The notes: a model not told the origin generated them from the letters alone. A stretch of 64,000 nucleotides of DNA from Arthrobacter sp. SLBN-122 (GCF_006715165.1 NZ_VFMS01000001.1:4216001-4280000), one strand, 5' to 3'. Shown: positions 25,992-34,970, counted from the first letter of the stretch. A program made the numbers and translations.

Positions 25992-27272
25992 TCAGTACCA
26001 GTTCAGGGCGATGGAATGGTTCCACGCCCCGCAGGGCGAACCGTAGCGGTCACGGATATAGCCAAGGCCCCATTCGACCTGCGTCCGGTAGCTTGTCAGC
26101 CAGTCGCTGCCGGCGCTGGCATACTTGCCCGGCGGCAGCGACTGGGCAATCCCGTAAGCTCCGGACCAGGCGTTGGTGGCGGTGGTCAGCCAGTTGGATT
26201 CCTTGGTCCACAGCCGGGCCAGGCACAGGAATTGGTCCTGGCCCCATCCGAAGGCAGCAAGGCGTCCGGACGCGTAGCTTTTCGCCCCGGCCGGATCGTT
26301 GACAGCTCCACCGGGAACGGAAGGAACGACGACGGCGGGCGGGCTTGGCAGGGCCGGCGCCGGTGGCGGTGGCGGTGGCGGTGGCGGCGGCGGCGTCCGG
26401 AACGGCAGGAGCTGGATTGTTGGCGGGTGCGACCGGTCCCGGATTTGCCGGTGTTGGATCCACCTGGACGGGATTAGCGCCAATGGCAGCTGGGGCGGCG
26501 GGCTGCTGGGCGGCAGCGGCTGCCTGGCGGCGGGCCTGCTCCTCCCCGGCGGCGCGCTTGGCCGCCTGGGCCGCCTCGTAGGCCGCCAGCGCTGCCTGGC
26601 CTTGGCGATACTCCCCCTCAAGGGCCGCCGTCGTACCCTTCAGGGTGGCAAGCTGGGCAGTCAGCTCGCCACTGTGCTGCTGTTCCCCGGCCACCTGGCG
26701 GTTCAATGCGTCCCGGGCGGAACGGGCGGCCTCGGATTTAACCTTCGTCTCCCCGGCCAGGAGTTCCCCCTCGCTCCTGGCAAGCTGTTCCTGTTCCCTG
26801 AGCGCAGCGGCAACCTTTCCTGCCGCTGCCGCCTTATTCACCAGCGCAGCAGTCTTATCCCCTACAAGCTTGACCACGTTGAGCCCCTGGGTGCTGTTGG
26901 TCCCCAGGGCATCGAGCGCCACCGGGCCAGCTGGTCGTCTGCGCGGGCTGCCTGCGCAGACACCGTCTCCAACTTCGAGGCAGCCACCTGAAGCTCCGCA
27001 TCCGCCGCAGCGTGGTCGGCGGCAGCCCGAACCGCCGCATCCCCGGCCGCCTCCGACTGCTCCTGGAGACCGCTGAGCAGCCCGTTGATCGCGGTGATCT
27101 CCGCGGCCTTTGCCGCTTCGGACGATTGTGCCTGCTGCACCTCTGCCCAGGAGGGGTATCCGCCGGGCGGCCCCACCTCTGCTGCGGCCGGCAGTGCGGT
27201 GGCGCCGGCAAGGGCGACAGCCATCAGGCCCGCGAACAGCGGGAACGGCCGTTTTGTAACGAACAGGGGCAT
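25992..27272 (-). pseudogene. Secreted coiled-coil protein with transglycosylase-like C-terminus, broken by two frameshifts
   Basis: The N-terminal part (27272 to about 26930) has a signal peptide (RPFPLFAGLMAVALAGATALPAAA) and a coiled coil. Reading must then move to another frame (about 26925 to 26380) for the next 180 residues of Ala/Gln-rich coiled coil. It must return to the first frame for the C-terminal domain, with SYASGRLAAFGWGQDQF, the KESNW glutamate, AYGIAQSLP and YGSPCGAWNHS. That domain resembles the aggregation-promoting-factor/transglycosylase-like domain acting on peptidoglycan. The first break is near a short G run at 26922-26930. The second is in or near the GGTGGC repeats at 26362. 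Either a decayed gene or two sequence errors would explain it. Confidence 0.72.
26362..26394. repeat. GGTGGC/GGC microsatellite in a cell-wall gene
   Basis: Four GGTGGC units are followed by three GGC units. On the coding (minus) strand this is an Ala-Thr or Pro-rich linker depending on frame. The reading frame of the host gene changes at or next to this tract. Changes of whole units would keep the frame, so unit slippage alone does not explain the break. Confidence 0.75.
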
Positions 27273-27534
27273 AGTTCCGCAGCCTACAGCCGGGTGCGGC
27301 GGTGAAGCAGTGGCCTGTAGCCGCATTGTTACCCTTTCGGCGCCATTTGCCGGTTTCCCTGTCTTGTGGGGTCAGCCCTGAGATTCGAGGTACATCAAGA
27401 CGTTTGCGGAATTGAGAGGAAAACCTCGTATGTTATCCAAATGTGACAATGACCCTGAGAGCGGGTTATGGTCTTTGAGTGTCCCTCTCAGACGGGACAT
27501 TCCCATCAGTATGCCGAGCCCTGCCGCTGATCAT

Positions 27535-27696
27535 GGGATTCACCGTTTCCAGATGGCAGGGACGGGGGAACCAAGTTTCCACGGCCACTTGTGGCCTTGG
27601 GGTTAAGTCGGTAGAGCTCCGCTTGCGGAGCCGCTACCGGCCGGGCATCTCCAGCCCGAACCCGACAGCTCACCCCGCAGGCATGGGAGAGGCGAT
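27535..27696 (+). ncRNA. Cyclic di-AMP riboswitch (ydaO-yuaA type)
   Basis: The segment contains the invariant blocks of the ydaO motif in order: CGGGGGAACCA near 27564, GGGGTTAAGTCGGTAGAGC near 27599, and CCGAACCCGACAGCTCACC to CGCAGGCATGGGAGAG near 27655-27692. In actinobacteria this c-di-AMP-sensing RNA commonly precedes NlpC/P60 and Rpf genes and shuts them off when ligand is bound. It ends just before the start codon at 27702. The 5' boundary is approximate. The rest of the 430-base gap upstream (27273-27534) shows no other gene. Confidence 0.9.
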
Positions 27697-27701
27697 CAAA
27701 C

Positions 27702-28541
27702 GTGTCAAAAAATTCCATTACTGCCCGTCACCGCGCGACTCCGGCCCGCTCCATTGTGCTCGAGGGCCTCGCCGTAACCGCCAAGTCCCAGGCCCGCTCG
27801 CTGGGCCGCCCGGCGCTCGCAGTTGCTGCAGCGTCAGGCATTGCATTCGGCGTCGGAGCCCCGGCCCATGCAGGTGTCACCGGTCCGGATACCACTGAGA
27901 ACACCAGCGTCCAGGCGTACTCGGCACCTGCAGCCCCGGCAGCAGCACCCGCCGCAGCAGGCAACGTCCACACCGTCGTAGCCGGCGACACCATCGGGGC
28001 CATCGCGGCCGCCTACGGCGTCAGCCTCAACGACGTCCTGTCCGCCAACGGACTGGGCCTGTCCTCAATCATCTACCCCGGTGACCAGATCCGGATCCCC
28101 GGCGCAGGCTACACCGCAGCACCGGCTCCGGCCCCTGCCGCAGCTCCGGTCCAGGCTGCGGCCGCAACCGCACCGGCGAACACCGGCATGAACATGTCCT
28201 ACGCCTCCGCCACCCCGCTGGCCTCCACCGGCACGGGAACCGGCGCTGCGATCCTGGCATCGGCTTACAGCCAGGTTGGCGTGGGCCAGGACTGCACCGC
28301 AATGGTTGAAAAGGCCCTGCGCTCCGTCGGCAAGTCCGTCGGAGACCTGGCCCCCACCCAGTTCTTCCAGTACGGAACCGTTGTCAGCGCCCCCGCCCCC
28401 GGTGACCTGATCATCACCTCCGGCCACGTTGGCGTTTACGCCGGCGACGGCCAGGTTGTCAGTGGCGGCGTCAACGGCTACAGCACTGAAGTCCACTCCA
28501 TCAGCTGGCTCGGCGGCTACTCCGCAGTCCGCGTAGCCTAG
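27702..28541 (+). CDS. LysM and NlpC/P60 cell-wall hydrolase
   Basis: 279 residues, start at 27702. An N-terminal export region (RPALAVAAASGIAFGVGAPAHA) is followed by an Ala/Pro linker. A LysM domain (about 88-131: HTVVAGDTIGAIAAAYGVS...IIYPGDQIRIP) comes next, then a second linker and a C-terminal NlpC/P60 domain with the catalytic Cys in GVGQDCTAMVEKAL and the His in ITSGHVGVYAG. It cleaves peptidoglycan stem peptides outside the membrane. The c-di-AMP riboswitch immediately upstream ties its expression to wall and turgor state. A strong hairpin terminator follows. Confidence 0.93.
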   Translation: MSKNSITARHRATPARSIVLEGLAVTAKSQARSLGRPALAVAAASGIAFGVGAPAHAGVTGPDTTENTSVQAYSAPAAPAAAPAAAGNVHTVVAGDTIGAIAAAYGVSLNDVLSANGLGLSSIIYPGDQIRIPGAGYTAAPAPAPAAAPVQAAAATAPANTGMNMSYASATPLASTGTGTGAAILASAYSQVGVGQDCTAMVEKALRSVGKSVGDLAPTQFFQYGTVVSAPAPGDLIITSGHVGVYAGDGQVVSGGVNGYSTEVHSISWLGGYSAVRVA

Positions 28542-28577
28542 TCTCCGCGGCGCTTCGCGGCAGCGAAGCCAGTCACA

Positions 28578-28627
28578 ACAGGAGGGTGGCAGCCGGGTAT
28601 TCCCGGCCGCCGCCCTCCTGTCGTTTT
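28578..28627 (+). terminator. Rho-independent terminator after the NlpC/P60 gene
   Basis: ACAGGAGGGTGGC (28578-28590) pairs with GCCGCCCTCCTGT (28609-28621) apart from one wobble, and the inner GCCGGG/CCCGGC stem extends it. CGTTTT follows directly. It lies between the convergent NlpC/P60 and SelO genes. Confidence 0.8.
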
Positions 28628-28644
28628 CCCACTGGCACGAGCCG

Positions 28645-30111
28645 TCAGGTCCCGCAGAAGGTCATGTAGTTGCCGAATTCTTCAGGGGCACCCTCGGCGT
28701 AGCGTTCCAGCCCGGGACGTTCGGTAAAGGGGGCACCGATGGCCTCGAGCAGCTGCTGCAGGGGCGCGAGGTTTCCTTCGGTGGCAGCTGAGAGGGCTTC
28801 CTCAACCAGGTGGTTCCGGGGAATGTAGACCGGGTTCACGCTGTCCATCAGTTCCGCATCGGGTTCCATGGCCTGCCACCGCTCCGCCCAGGCGTCGAAC
28901 GCGGCCAGGTCAAGGACCATGCCGCGGACGGGACGGAGGTCGCCCCGGGCGGCCTTGCCCAGGTTACGGAAGAACAAGGTGTAGTCCACCGGGCCGTCCT
29001 TCAGGATGGCGATGGCATCGTCCACCAGGGCTGAGGAGTCCTCGCCGCTTTCCGCGCCGCTTCCCAGGCCCAGCTTGCGTTTCATACCGCCGGACCACGC
29101 CTTGCTGTACTGTCCGCGGAACCCGCCGAGCACTTCCACGGCCGGGGCAACCGCCTTTTCCTGGTCCTCGTCGATGAGCGGCAGCATCGCCTCGGCGAGC
29201 CGGGCAAGGTTCCATTCGGCAAGCACTGGCTGGTTGGCATAGGCGTAGCGTCCGCTGACGTCGATGGAACTGTAGACGGCGGCGGGATTGAACGCGTCCA
29301 TGAACGCGCACGGGCCGTAATCGATGGTTTCCCCTGAGATGGTCATGTTGTCCGTATTCATCACACCGTGCACGAATCCCACCAGCATCCACCGGGCCAC
29401 CAGTTCTGCCTGGGCGGAGACGACGGAGCTGAACAACGCAAGGTAGGGGTTTTCGGCTTCGGCAGCGTGCGGATAGTGCCTGCTGATGGCATGGTCCGCC
29501 AGCCGCTTCAGGAGGTCCAGGTTTTCCGTGGCGCGCGCGTACTGGAAGCTGCCAACGCGCAGGTGGCTGCTTGCCACCCGTGCCAGGACGGCACCGGGCA
29601 GCATGCCGTCGCGCCGGACCTGCCGGCCGGTTGCCACCACGGCGAGCGAGCGGGTGGTGGGAATGTCCAGGGCGTGCATGGCCTCACTGACCACATATTC
29701 ACGGAGCATGGGCCCGACGACGGCACGGCCGTCCCCGGCGCGGGCGAAAGGCGTGCGTCCCGAGCCTTTGAGATGGACGTCCAGGAGGCGGCCGCTTTGG
29801 TCCGTGACCTCCCCCAGCAGCAGCGCACGTCCGTCACCGAGCAGGGGTGAGTAACCGCCGAACTGGTGCCCTGCATATGCCTGGGCCACCGGAGTGGCGC
29901 CAGCGGGTATGTAATTGCCCACCAGGAGCCGTAGCCCTTCGCTGCTGCGGAGGTACTGCGGATCGAGGCCCAGGTCCCGTGCGAGCTTGTCGTTCAGGAC
30001 CAGAAGCTCGGGACTGGGTGCTTCCTCGGCATGCCAGGGAACGGCGAGTTCGGCCAGTTCCCGTGCGAAACGGCCGTCAAAAGTGACCGTGGATTCAGCT
30101 GATGCCGTCAT
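28645..30111 (-). CDS. selO: SelO family protein adenylyltransferase (YdiU)
   Basis: 488 residues, full length for SelO pseudokinases that AMPylate proteins. Recognisable blocks are [17 protein letters not shown], the [11 protein letters not shown] nucleotide loop, [25 protein letters not shown], and [21 protein letters not shown], which holds the metal-binding Asn and Asp. It probably acts in oxidative-stress control. Start 30111 overlaps the end of rnz by 17 bases, so it is the last gene of the DinB-rnz-selO operon. A terminator separates it from the riboswitch-controlled gene. Confidence 0.93.
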   Translation of the reverse strand: MTASAESTVTFDGRFARELAELAVPWHAEEAPSPELLVLNDKLARDLGLDPQYLRSSEGLRLLVGNYIPAGATPVAQAYAGHQFGGYSPLLGDGRALLLGEVTDQSGRLLDVHLKGSGRTPFARAGDGRAVVGPMLREYVVSEAMHALDIPTTRSLAVVATGRQVRRDGMLPGAVLARVASSHLRVGSFQYARATENLDLLKRLADHAISRHYPHAAEAENPYLALFSSVVSAQAELVARWMLVGFVHGVMNTDNMTISGETIDYGPCAFMDAFNPAAVYSSIDVSGRYAYANQPVLAEWNLARLAEAMLPLIDEDQEKAVAPAVEVLGGFRGQYSKAWSGGMKRKLGLGSGAESGEDSSALVDDAIAILKDGPVDYTLFFRNLGKAARGDLRPVRGMVLDLAAFDAWAERWQAMEPDAELMDSVNPVYIPRNHLVEEALSAATEGNLAPLQQLLEAIGAPFTERPGLERYAEGAPEEFGNYMTFCGT

Positions 30112-31042
30112 GGTTTAACCCTATCGCCGTAGTTTCGCCTGCCGCTTCCCGGATCTGTTGCCGCCGATGGGGAACGGCAATGCGCTGCAGGTCCTCAGCG
30201 GCAATGACCGTGGTTTCCGGAGCCCGGGCCCTTGCCTGCTCCGCGAGGTGGGAGACGTTGTTGCCGTACCGTGCTGAAAAATGCGTGAGCACCAGCGTCC
30301 GGGCCTTCCCAGACGCCGCCAGTTCGCCGGCCTGCCCGGCGGTCAGGTGCAGGTATTGCCGGGCCAGGCCGGCGTCGTCGTCACTAAACGTGGACTCCGT
30401 GACCAGCAGGTCCGTGCCCGCTGCCAATTCTTCTGCACCGGGACACGGTGCGGTGTCCATGATGAAGGCAAACCGCTGGCCCGGCCTGGGAATGCTCACG
30501 TCCTCCATCCGGGCTGTCCCCAGGACCCCCTGCCGCTGGAGCCGGCGGACGTCGGGCCCTTCGATGCCCGCCGCCCGGAGCCGTTCCGGCAGAAAGGTGC
30601 GGCCTTCGGGCTCGGTGAGCAGATAACCGTACGTCTCGATGCGGTGCTTCAGGGGCCGGACCTCAAGGCCTTCCGCCACGGGTCCGGCGCCGGAGTGCGG
30701 GTGCAGCCGCAGGTCGATGCCGGGAGAGCTGACGGCCACCAGGGCCTGGACCACATCGCCGCCGGACGCCGGATAATGCAGGTGGACCGGGTGCCGCACC
30801 CCGTCCAGGGCCATCCTGGAGAGGACTCCGGGCAGGCCGAAGCAATGGTCCCCGTGCACGTGGGTGAGGCAAATCCTGGTGATGCTGCTTGCCGCTGCTC
30901 CGGCATGAATCATTTGGCGCTGGGTGCCCTCGCCGGGATCGAAAAGCAGTCCTTCGCCGTCCCAGCGCAGCAGGTAGCCGTTGTGGTTCCTGGTCCGGGT
31001 GGGGACCTGTGATGCGGTGCCCAGCACCACGAGTTCACGCAC
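30095..31042 (-). CDS. rnz: Ribonuclease Z (tRNase Z)
   Basis: 315 residues from GTG 31042. The frame stays open to 31495, but there it is only a shadow of the DinB-family gene. The metallo-beta-lactamase motif [13 protein letters not shown] is near residue 60. The histidine arm region ([12 protein letters not shown]), the Asp ligand (FIMDTAPC) and the final His (LTHFSARY) are present. It matures tRNA 3' ends. It overlaps the upstream gene by 8 bases (GTGCGTGA) and selO by 17, indicating coupled translation. Confidence 0.93.
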   Translation of the reverse strand: MRELVVLGTASQVPTRTRNHNGYLLRWDGEGLLFDPGEGTQRQMIHAGAAASSITRICLTHVHGDHCFGLPGVLSRMALDGVRHPVHLHYPASGGDVVQALVAVSSPGIDLRLHPHSGAGPVAEGLEVRPLKHRIETYGYLLTEPEGRTFLPERLRAAGIEGPDVRRLQRQGVLGTARMEDVSIPRPGQRFAFIMDTAPCPGAEELAAGTDLLVTESTFSDDDAGLARQYLHLTAGQAGELAASGKARTLVLTHFSARYGNNVSHLAEQARARAPETTVIAAEDLQRIAVPHRRQQIREAAGETTAIGLNHDGIS

Positions 31043-31562
31043 CGCCGTTGTCCGCCGATGGGCCGTGCAGCCCTTTGGCGTAAGCGGCCTGGCCGGCGTG
31101 CTGGAGGCAGTCGCCCAGGATACTGACCAGCCGCACCCCGAGGGTGACGGGCGGATCCCAATGCCGGTCAACCACGCGGTCCAGGTCGGAATCATTGATT
31201 CCTTCCACCACCTTTGCCGTCTGCCGGTGGACGGCTTCGTAGTACTCCTGCAGCAGTTCCCGGGATGCGCGAACGGCGTCCACCTGTCTGCTGGAATGGC
31301 CGTAGCCCGTGTCGCTGTCCGCCAGCGGGAGGCCAAAGCGGGCAACGAATCCCTCTGCCGTCCAAACCTGCTCCAGTCCCGAAGCGGCGGCAACCTGTGC
31401 ATCTTCCACCCGGCCGATGTGCCAAACCAGCCAAGCGATGGAATTGCCGTGACCTTCGGGGCGGCGCTGCAGCTGCCCCTCATCCAGCCCGTCAAGTACC
31501 TGGCCCACGAGGCCGGGGAGACGGCCGAAGGCTTCCAGCAGCAGTTCCTTGGATTGCATCAT
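31035..31562 (-). CDS. DinB-family (DUF664) protein, mycothiol-dependent-enzyme fold
   Basis: 175 residues forming a four-helix bundle. The metal-site histidines are at NSIAWLVWHIGRVED and LQHAGQAAYAKG, the usual first and last positions. DinB/DUF664 members in actinobacteria include mycothiol S-transferases and maleylpyruvate isomerase-like enzymes. The specific reaction is unknown. First gene of the DinB-rnz-selO operon, overlapping rnz by 8 bases. Confidence 0.85.
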   Translation of the reverse strand: MMQSKELLLEAFGRLPGLVGQVLDGLDEGQLQRRPEGHGNSIAWLVWHIGRVEDAQVAAASGLEQVWTAEGFVARFGLPLADSDTGYGHSSRQVDAVRASRELLQEYYEAVHRQTAKVVEGINDSDLDRVVDRHWDPPVTLGVRLVSILGDCLQHAGQAAYAKGLHGPSADNGGA

Positions 31563-31601
31563 TCTCCTCCCCGTGGGCCCGGGCCGGCAGGTCCGGCCTT
31601 G

Positions 31602-32033
31602 CTAGCGTTCCAGGTCGTCGGGCTCAAACTGGCTCAGGGGTGAGCCGCCGAAGTTTTCCTCATCGTCGCTGGCGTCTGCTTCCAGGCCTGTGGGGTTTTC
31701 GCCGAAATCGACGTCGGCCGCTGCTTCACCCAGGGTGGGAGTGTCCGGCGGCACCTGCTCATCGCCCGAGCGGTACCGCGCCTGGGCACTTTCGTCGCGC
31801 AGCGTCTGGTCGCTCAGGAAGTCCTGCTCTTCGCCCGAGACTGCCTCGTCCTGCAGCAACGGGTCTTCCTGCCAGCGGTCCGGGTTGTTTTCGGCTGCCC
31901 CGGGGTAGCTGTCCGGTTCCCCCATGACAGGGTCGAGCTCCAGTGACGACGCCGCGCCCGGGGTTTCGTCGAGAAGTATGTCGTCTTCCTGCACAACTTC
32001 CAGCTCGTCGTCGGGGAGGTTCTGTTCAGTCAT
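31602..32033 (-). CDS. Highly acidic hypothetical protein
   Basis: 143 residues from ATG 32033; the frame continues to 32126 but without a ribosome site. Strongly acidic (Asp and Glu throughout, almost no Lys), Pro/Gly-rich, without predicted helices or membrane segments, so probably intrinsically disordered. I do not recognise a domain; such proteins are often stress-induced in actinobacteria. The upstream region contains GTAAGCATACT (32069) and the second 60-base palindrome. Confidence 0.75.
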   Translation of the reverse strand: MTEQNLPDDELEVVQEDDILLDETPGAASSLELDPVMGEPDSYPGAAENNPDRWQEDPLLQDEAVSGEEQDFLSDQTLRDESAQARYRSGDEQVPPDTPTLGEAAADVDFGENPTGLEADASDDEENFGGSPLSQFEPDDLER

Positions 32034-32146
32034 TATGGTGCCTTTCTCTTCAAGTCCGGCGGACAATAGTAAGCATACTGAGGAACTGTGCCGCCTGTGA
32101 ACCTTCGACGCTCCAGGGCACCTCACCCCAGCCCCCTAAATCATCC

Positions 32147-32206
32147 ATCGATTGCTCCGTAGATGTCGTTTTCAGGCCCCAAAACGACACGTACGGAGCA
32201 ATCGAT
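32147..32206. repeat. 60-base imperfect palindrome, copy 2
   Basis: Arms 32147-32172 and 32181-32206 match at 24 of 26 positions with an 8-base loop. It has the same total length, 60 bases, and 51 identical positions compared with the element at 3977. It lies in the 302-base gap between two divergent genes, about 45 bases before the DevR-like box, so it does not simply mark a transcript end. Confidence 0.8.
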
Positions 32207-32248
32207 GGGGTGCCCGGGGCAAGCAGGGGGCGCTGAACAGCGCTTCCG

Positions 32249-32264
32249 TGACTTTTGGCCCTAG
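32249..32264 (+). promoter_or_regulatory. DevR/DosR-like box, strong
   Basis: TGACTTTTGGCCCTAG lies 70 bases before the universal stress protein start at 32335. The 15-base core TGACTTTTGGCCCTA is identical to the reverse complement of the site at 41301. It resembles the mycobacterial DosR site GGGACTTTNGNCCC. Confidence 0.75.
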
Positions 32265-32334
32265 AGTGCCGGTGGCGGCGGGGCCAGTCTGGAACGGCAG
32301 GAAGACCAGTTCACGATGAGCAGGAAGTGCCGCC

Positions 32335-33201
32335 ATGACATCCCGGAAACCCATCGCTGTGGGCACCAACGATTCAGCGCAAAGCCAGGCTGCGATCCTC
32401 TGGGCAGCGCGCCGCGCCCACCACGCAGGCCTGCCGCTGGTGATCGTCCACGTGGTCGACGACCGGTGGGTTGCCGAACCTTACCCTTGGTTTGGAACAC
32501 TCCAGCAGGCCGGTGAGGAACTGCTCAAAACCGCCGCGGGCCGGCTCGAAGGAAGCGTGCCGGTTACCCCGGCCACGCTACTGCTCACCGGAAGTGTGGG
32601 CGGGCAGCTGGCCAAGTATTCGAAGAAGACCTCGATGATGGTCATCGGCTCAGGCAGCGGCCACCTCGGCGGCGCCCTCGCGGACCGTGCACTCCAGGTG
32701 GCCACCGCAGCCAAGGTCCCCGTCGCCGTTATCGGGACCCAGGACCTGGAAGGCCGGTCCGGTGTGGTGGTAGGCGTGGACGGATCCGCCGAAGCCACGC
32801 AGGCTGTCGCCTTTGCCGCCGCCGAAGCAGACCGCGATGGCGACGAACTTACTGTCGTCTATGCCGTCAATGCGCCCGATCCCGTCATCGACGCCGGCCT
32901 GACGCCGGCTGTGCTCGCGGACCTCATCGTGGACGAGGAACGGGTTGTGCTTTCTGAAACCGTTGCCGGGCTCAAGGAAGACTACCCGGACCTGACCGTG
33001 CACCAGCGGCTCGAAAGCGACAAGGGCGCGGTGGACGCCCTTGTAGAGGCCGCGGCCGGAGCACGGCTGCTGGTGGTGGGCAGCCGCGGCAGGGGCGCCT
33101 TCAAGCGGCTGCTGCTCGGTTCCACCGCACATGGCGTGCTCAAGCACCTTCCCTGCCCCACGATCATCACGCGGACTGACGCCGTCCAGGGCACCATCTA
33201 G
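32335..33201 (+). CDS. Universal stress protein, tandem domains
   Basis: 288 residues made of two UspA domains. The first (1-140) begins KPIAVGTNDSAQS and has a degenerate nucleotide loop (GSGSGHLGGALADRA). The second begins VVVGVDGSAEATQAV and has the intact ATP loop G-x2-G-x9-GS (GSRGRGAFKRLLLGS). It is a same-length paralogue of the protein at 44603. Tandem USPs of this kind are core members of the DosR regulon in mycobacteria, and a strong DevR-like box lies upstream. Cytoplasmic; ATP binding is inferred. Confidence 0.92.
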   Translation: MTSRKPIAVGTNDSAQSQAAILWAARRAHHAGLPLVIVHVVDDRWVAEPYPWFGTLQQAGEELLKTAAGRLEGSVPVTPATLLLTGSVGGQLAKYSKKTSMMVIGSGSGHLGGALADRALQVATAAKVPVAVIGTQDLEGRSGVVVGVDGSAEATQAVAFAAAEADRDGDELTVVYAVNAPDPVIDAGLTPAVLADLIVDEERVVLSETVAGLKEDYPDLTVHQRLESDKGAVDALVEAAAGARLLVVGSRGRGAFKRLLLGSTAHGVLKHLPCPTIITRTDAVQGTI

Positions 33202-33262
33202 GCCTGGACCGCCTGCCGGTCGTTCTCCCCGTTCCACATATCCGCCAGGAAAGGTCCACATT

Positions 33263-34951
33263 ATGAAGAAGCCCGCCGCCATCATCATGCTGGTCCTCGG
33301 GATCCTGATCACCATTCCGGGGCTGGCTGCGCTGGCGGGAGGAGCCGTGGCGTCGGCGGTGGGATCCATCCAGGGGGACGGCTTCCTGACCTCCGGCACA
33401 TCGCGTTTTTCCGTCAATTCCTTTGCCCTTACCTCTCCACGGGCCGATGCCATTGGCGAGGATGTTCCCGGCAGGCTTCCCTTCGACATCGGCACCCTGC
33501 GCCTGCGGGTTAATTCAGTGAGCCCCGACAAACCGGTGTTCATCGGCATCGGCCCGCAGGCCGACGTCGAACAGTACCTGTCAGGTGTGCACCACTCGGA
33601 GCTGCTCAACATCCGCCAGCGGCCCTTCCGCGCCGAATACCGCGACGTTCCGGGTGGAAACCCCGCATCACCACCAGCTGACCAGCGCTTTTGGACCGCA
33701 TCCGTGTCAGGCCCCGGGGAGCAGGAGCTCACCTGGAACATCACCCCGGGCACATGGGAAGTAGTAGTGATGAATGCCGATGCCTCCTCCGGCATCGACG
33801 TCCAGGCGCAGGCCGGCTTCCGTTCGGACCTGATCCGGCCGGCAGCCACCGGCCTGCTGGTGGGCGGGCTCATCGCCCTGGTGATCGGTATTCCCCTCAT
33901 CATCTTCGGCGCTATGGGACTGGGCAGGCATGCCGCGCGGCCGACCGGCGGGCCATCAGCCGGAGGACCAGGGATGGCAGGGCCCGGAATGGCAGGGCCG
34001 GGGATGCCGGCGCCGGCGATGTCAGGACCGGGGGTGGCCGGGCCAGGCCAAGTGCCGGGGGCCCAGGTGCCGGCTGGGCAAGTATCAGGAGGGCAAGTAT
34101 CAGGAGGACAGGGACCAGCACCGGCGCCGTGGGGCCAACCAGGGGCGCAGGCCGCACCGGCAGCACCGGGGGCGCTCCCGCCGCAACCGTTCACCCCGGC
34201 CGAAGACCGCCGCAGCTACCCAGCACGGCTGTTCGGCGCCATCGATCCCGGCCTGTCCCGGTGGATGTGGCTGGTCAAGTGGTTCCTGGCTATCCCGCAT
34301 TTCATCCTTCTCTTCTTCCTCTGGTTCGCGTTTGTCATCACCACCATCGTGGCGGGCTTCGCCATCCTGTTCACCGGCCGGTATCCGAGAGCCCTGTTCG
34401 ACTTCAATGTCGGCGTCATGCGGTGGAACTGGCGGGTGGCCTTCTACGCCTACGCCGCCGTTGGCACTGACCTCTACCCGCCGTTCACCCTCAAGCGCAC
34501 CAATTACCCGGCTGACTTCGAGGTGGACTACCCGGAGCGGTTGTCCCGGGGCCTGGTCCTGGTGAAATGGTGGCTCCTGGCGATCCCGCACCTGCTCGTA
34601 GTGGCCGCGTTCACCAACACTGCCTGGCGGTGGCGCGCAGACAACAACTACTTTGGAACAACCTATGAACAGAGTGCGGGCCCGTCCCTGCTGGGGCTGC
34701 TGGTCCTGATCGCGGCAGTGATCCTGCTGTTCACCGGCCGCTACCAGCGCCCGCTGTTTGATTTCATCCTTGGCGTTGACCGCTGGATCTACCGGGTCCT
34801 GGTGTACACCGCGCTGATGCGGGACGAATATCCACCGTTCCGGCTTGACCAGGGGCCCCTCGAACCTGAGTGGCCCGAAGCGGTGGCTCCCGCCGCGGCA
34901 GCACCCCAGGCCCCGCCGTCCGCCGGTGAACCGCCCGCCGGCGCGCGGTGA
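33263..34951 (+). CDS. DUF4389 membrane protein with low-complexity linker
   Basis: 562 residues from ATG 33263. An N-terminal helix (AIIMLVLGILITIPGLAAL), a beta-rich extracytoplasmic part, and a second helix near residue 200 are followed by a ~75-residue linker of GMAGPG/GQVSGG-type repeats. Two DUF4389 units come last, each with paired helices and a (F)TGRYPRALFDF/TGRYQRPLFDF motif. Function is unknown. It follows the tandem USP gene by 61 bases without its own box, so it may share the stress promoter. The stop codon falls in a 22-base tandem duplication. Confidence 0.85.
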   Translation: MKKPAAIIMLVLGILITIPGLAALAGGAVASAVGSIQGDGFLTSGTSRFSVNSFALTSPRADAIGEDVPGRLPFDIGTLRLRVNSVSPDKPVFIGIGPQADVEQYLSGVHHSELLNIRQRPFRAEYRDVPGGNPASPPADQRFWTASVSGPGEQELTWNITPGTWEVVVMNADASSGIDVQAQAGFRSDLIRPAATGLLVGGLIALVIGIPLIIFGAMGLGRHAARPTGGPSAGGPGMAGPGMAGPGMPAPAMSGPGVAGPGQVPGAQVPAGQVSGGQVSGGQGPAPAPWGQPGAQAAPAAPGALPPQPFTPAEDRRSYPARLFGAIDPGLSRWMWLVKWFLAIPHFILLFFLWFAFVITTIVAGFAILFTGRYPRALFDFNVGVMRWNWRVAFYAYAAVGTDLYPPFTLKRTNYPADFEVDYPERLSRGLVLVKWWLLAIPHLLVVAAFTNTAWRWRADNNYFGTTYEQSAGPSLLGLLVLIAAVILLFTGRYQRPLFDFILGVDRWIYRVLVYTALMRDEYPPFRLDQGPLEPEWPEAVAPAAAAPQAPPSAGEPPAGAR

Positions 34952-34968
34952 ACCGCCCGCCGGCGCGC
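34925..34968. repeat. Perfect 22-base tandem duplication across a stop codon
   Basis: The unit GGTGAACCGCCCGCCGGCGCGC occurs at 34925-34946 and again at 34947-34968. The first copy is read in frame (GEPPAGAR). Because 22 is not a multiple of three, the second copy supplies the stop codon TGA in a shifted frame. Confidence 0.85.
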
Positions 34969-34970
34969 CA

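Noticed and set aside
26362..26394. CRISPR-like or regulatory repeat array
   Set aside because: Six-base coding microsatellite without spacers.
30095..31495. 466-residue version of RNase Z
   Set aside because: The extra N-terminal 151 residues are a frame shadow of the DinB-family gene; RNase Z begins at GTG 31042.
32650..34194. 514-residue minus-strand frame with Pro/Gly repeats
   Set aside because: It mirrors the low-complexity linker of the DUF4389 gene on the other strand.
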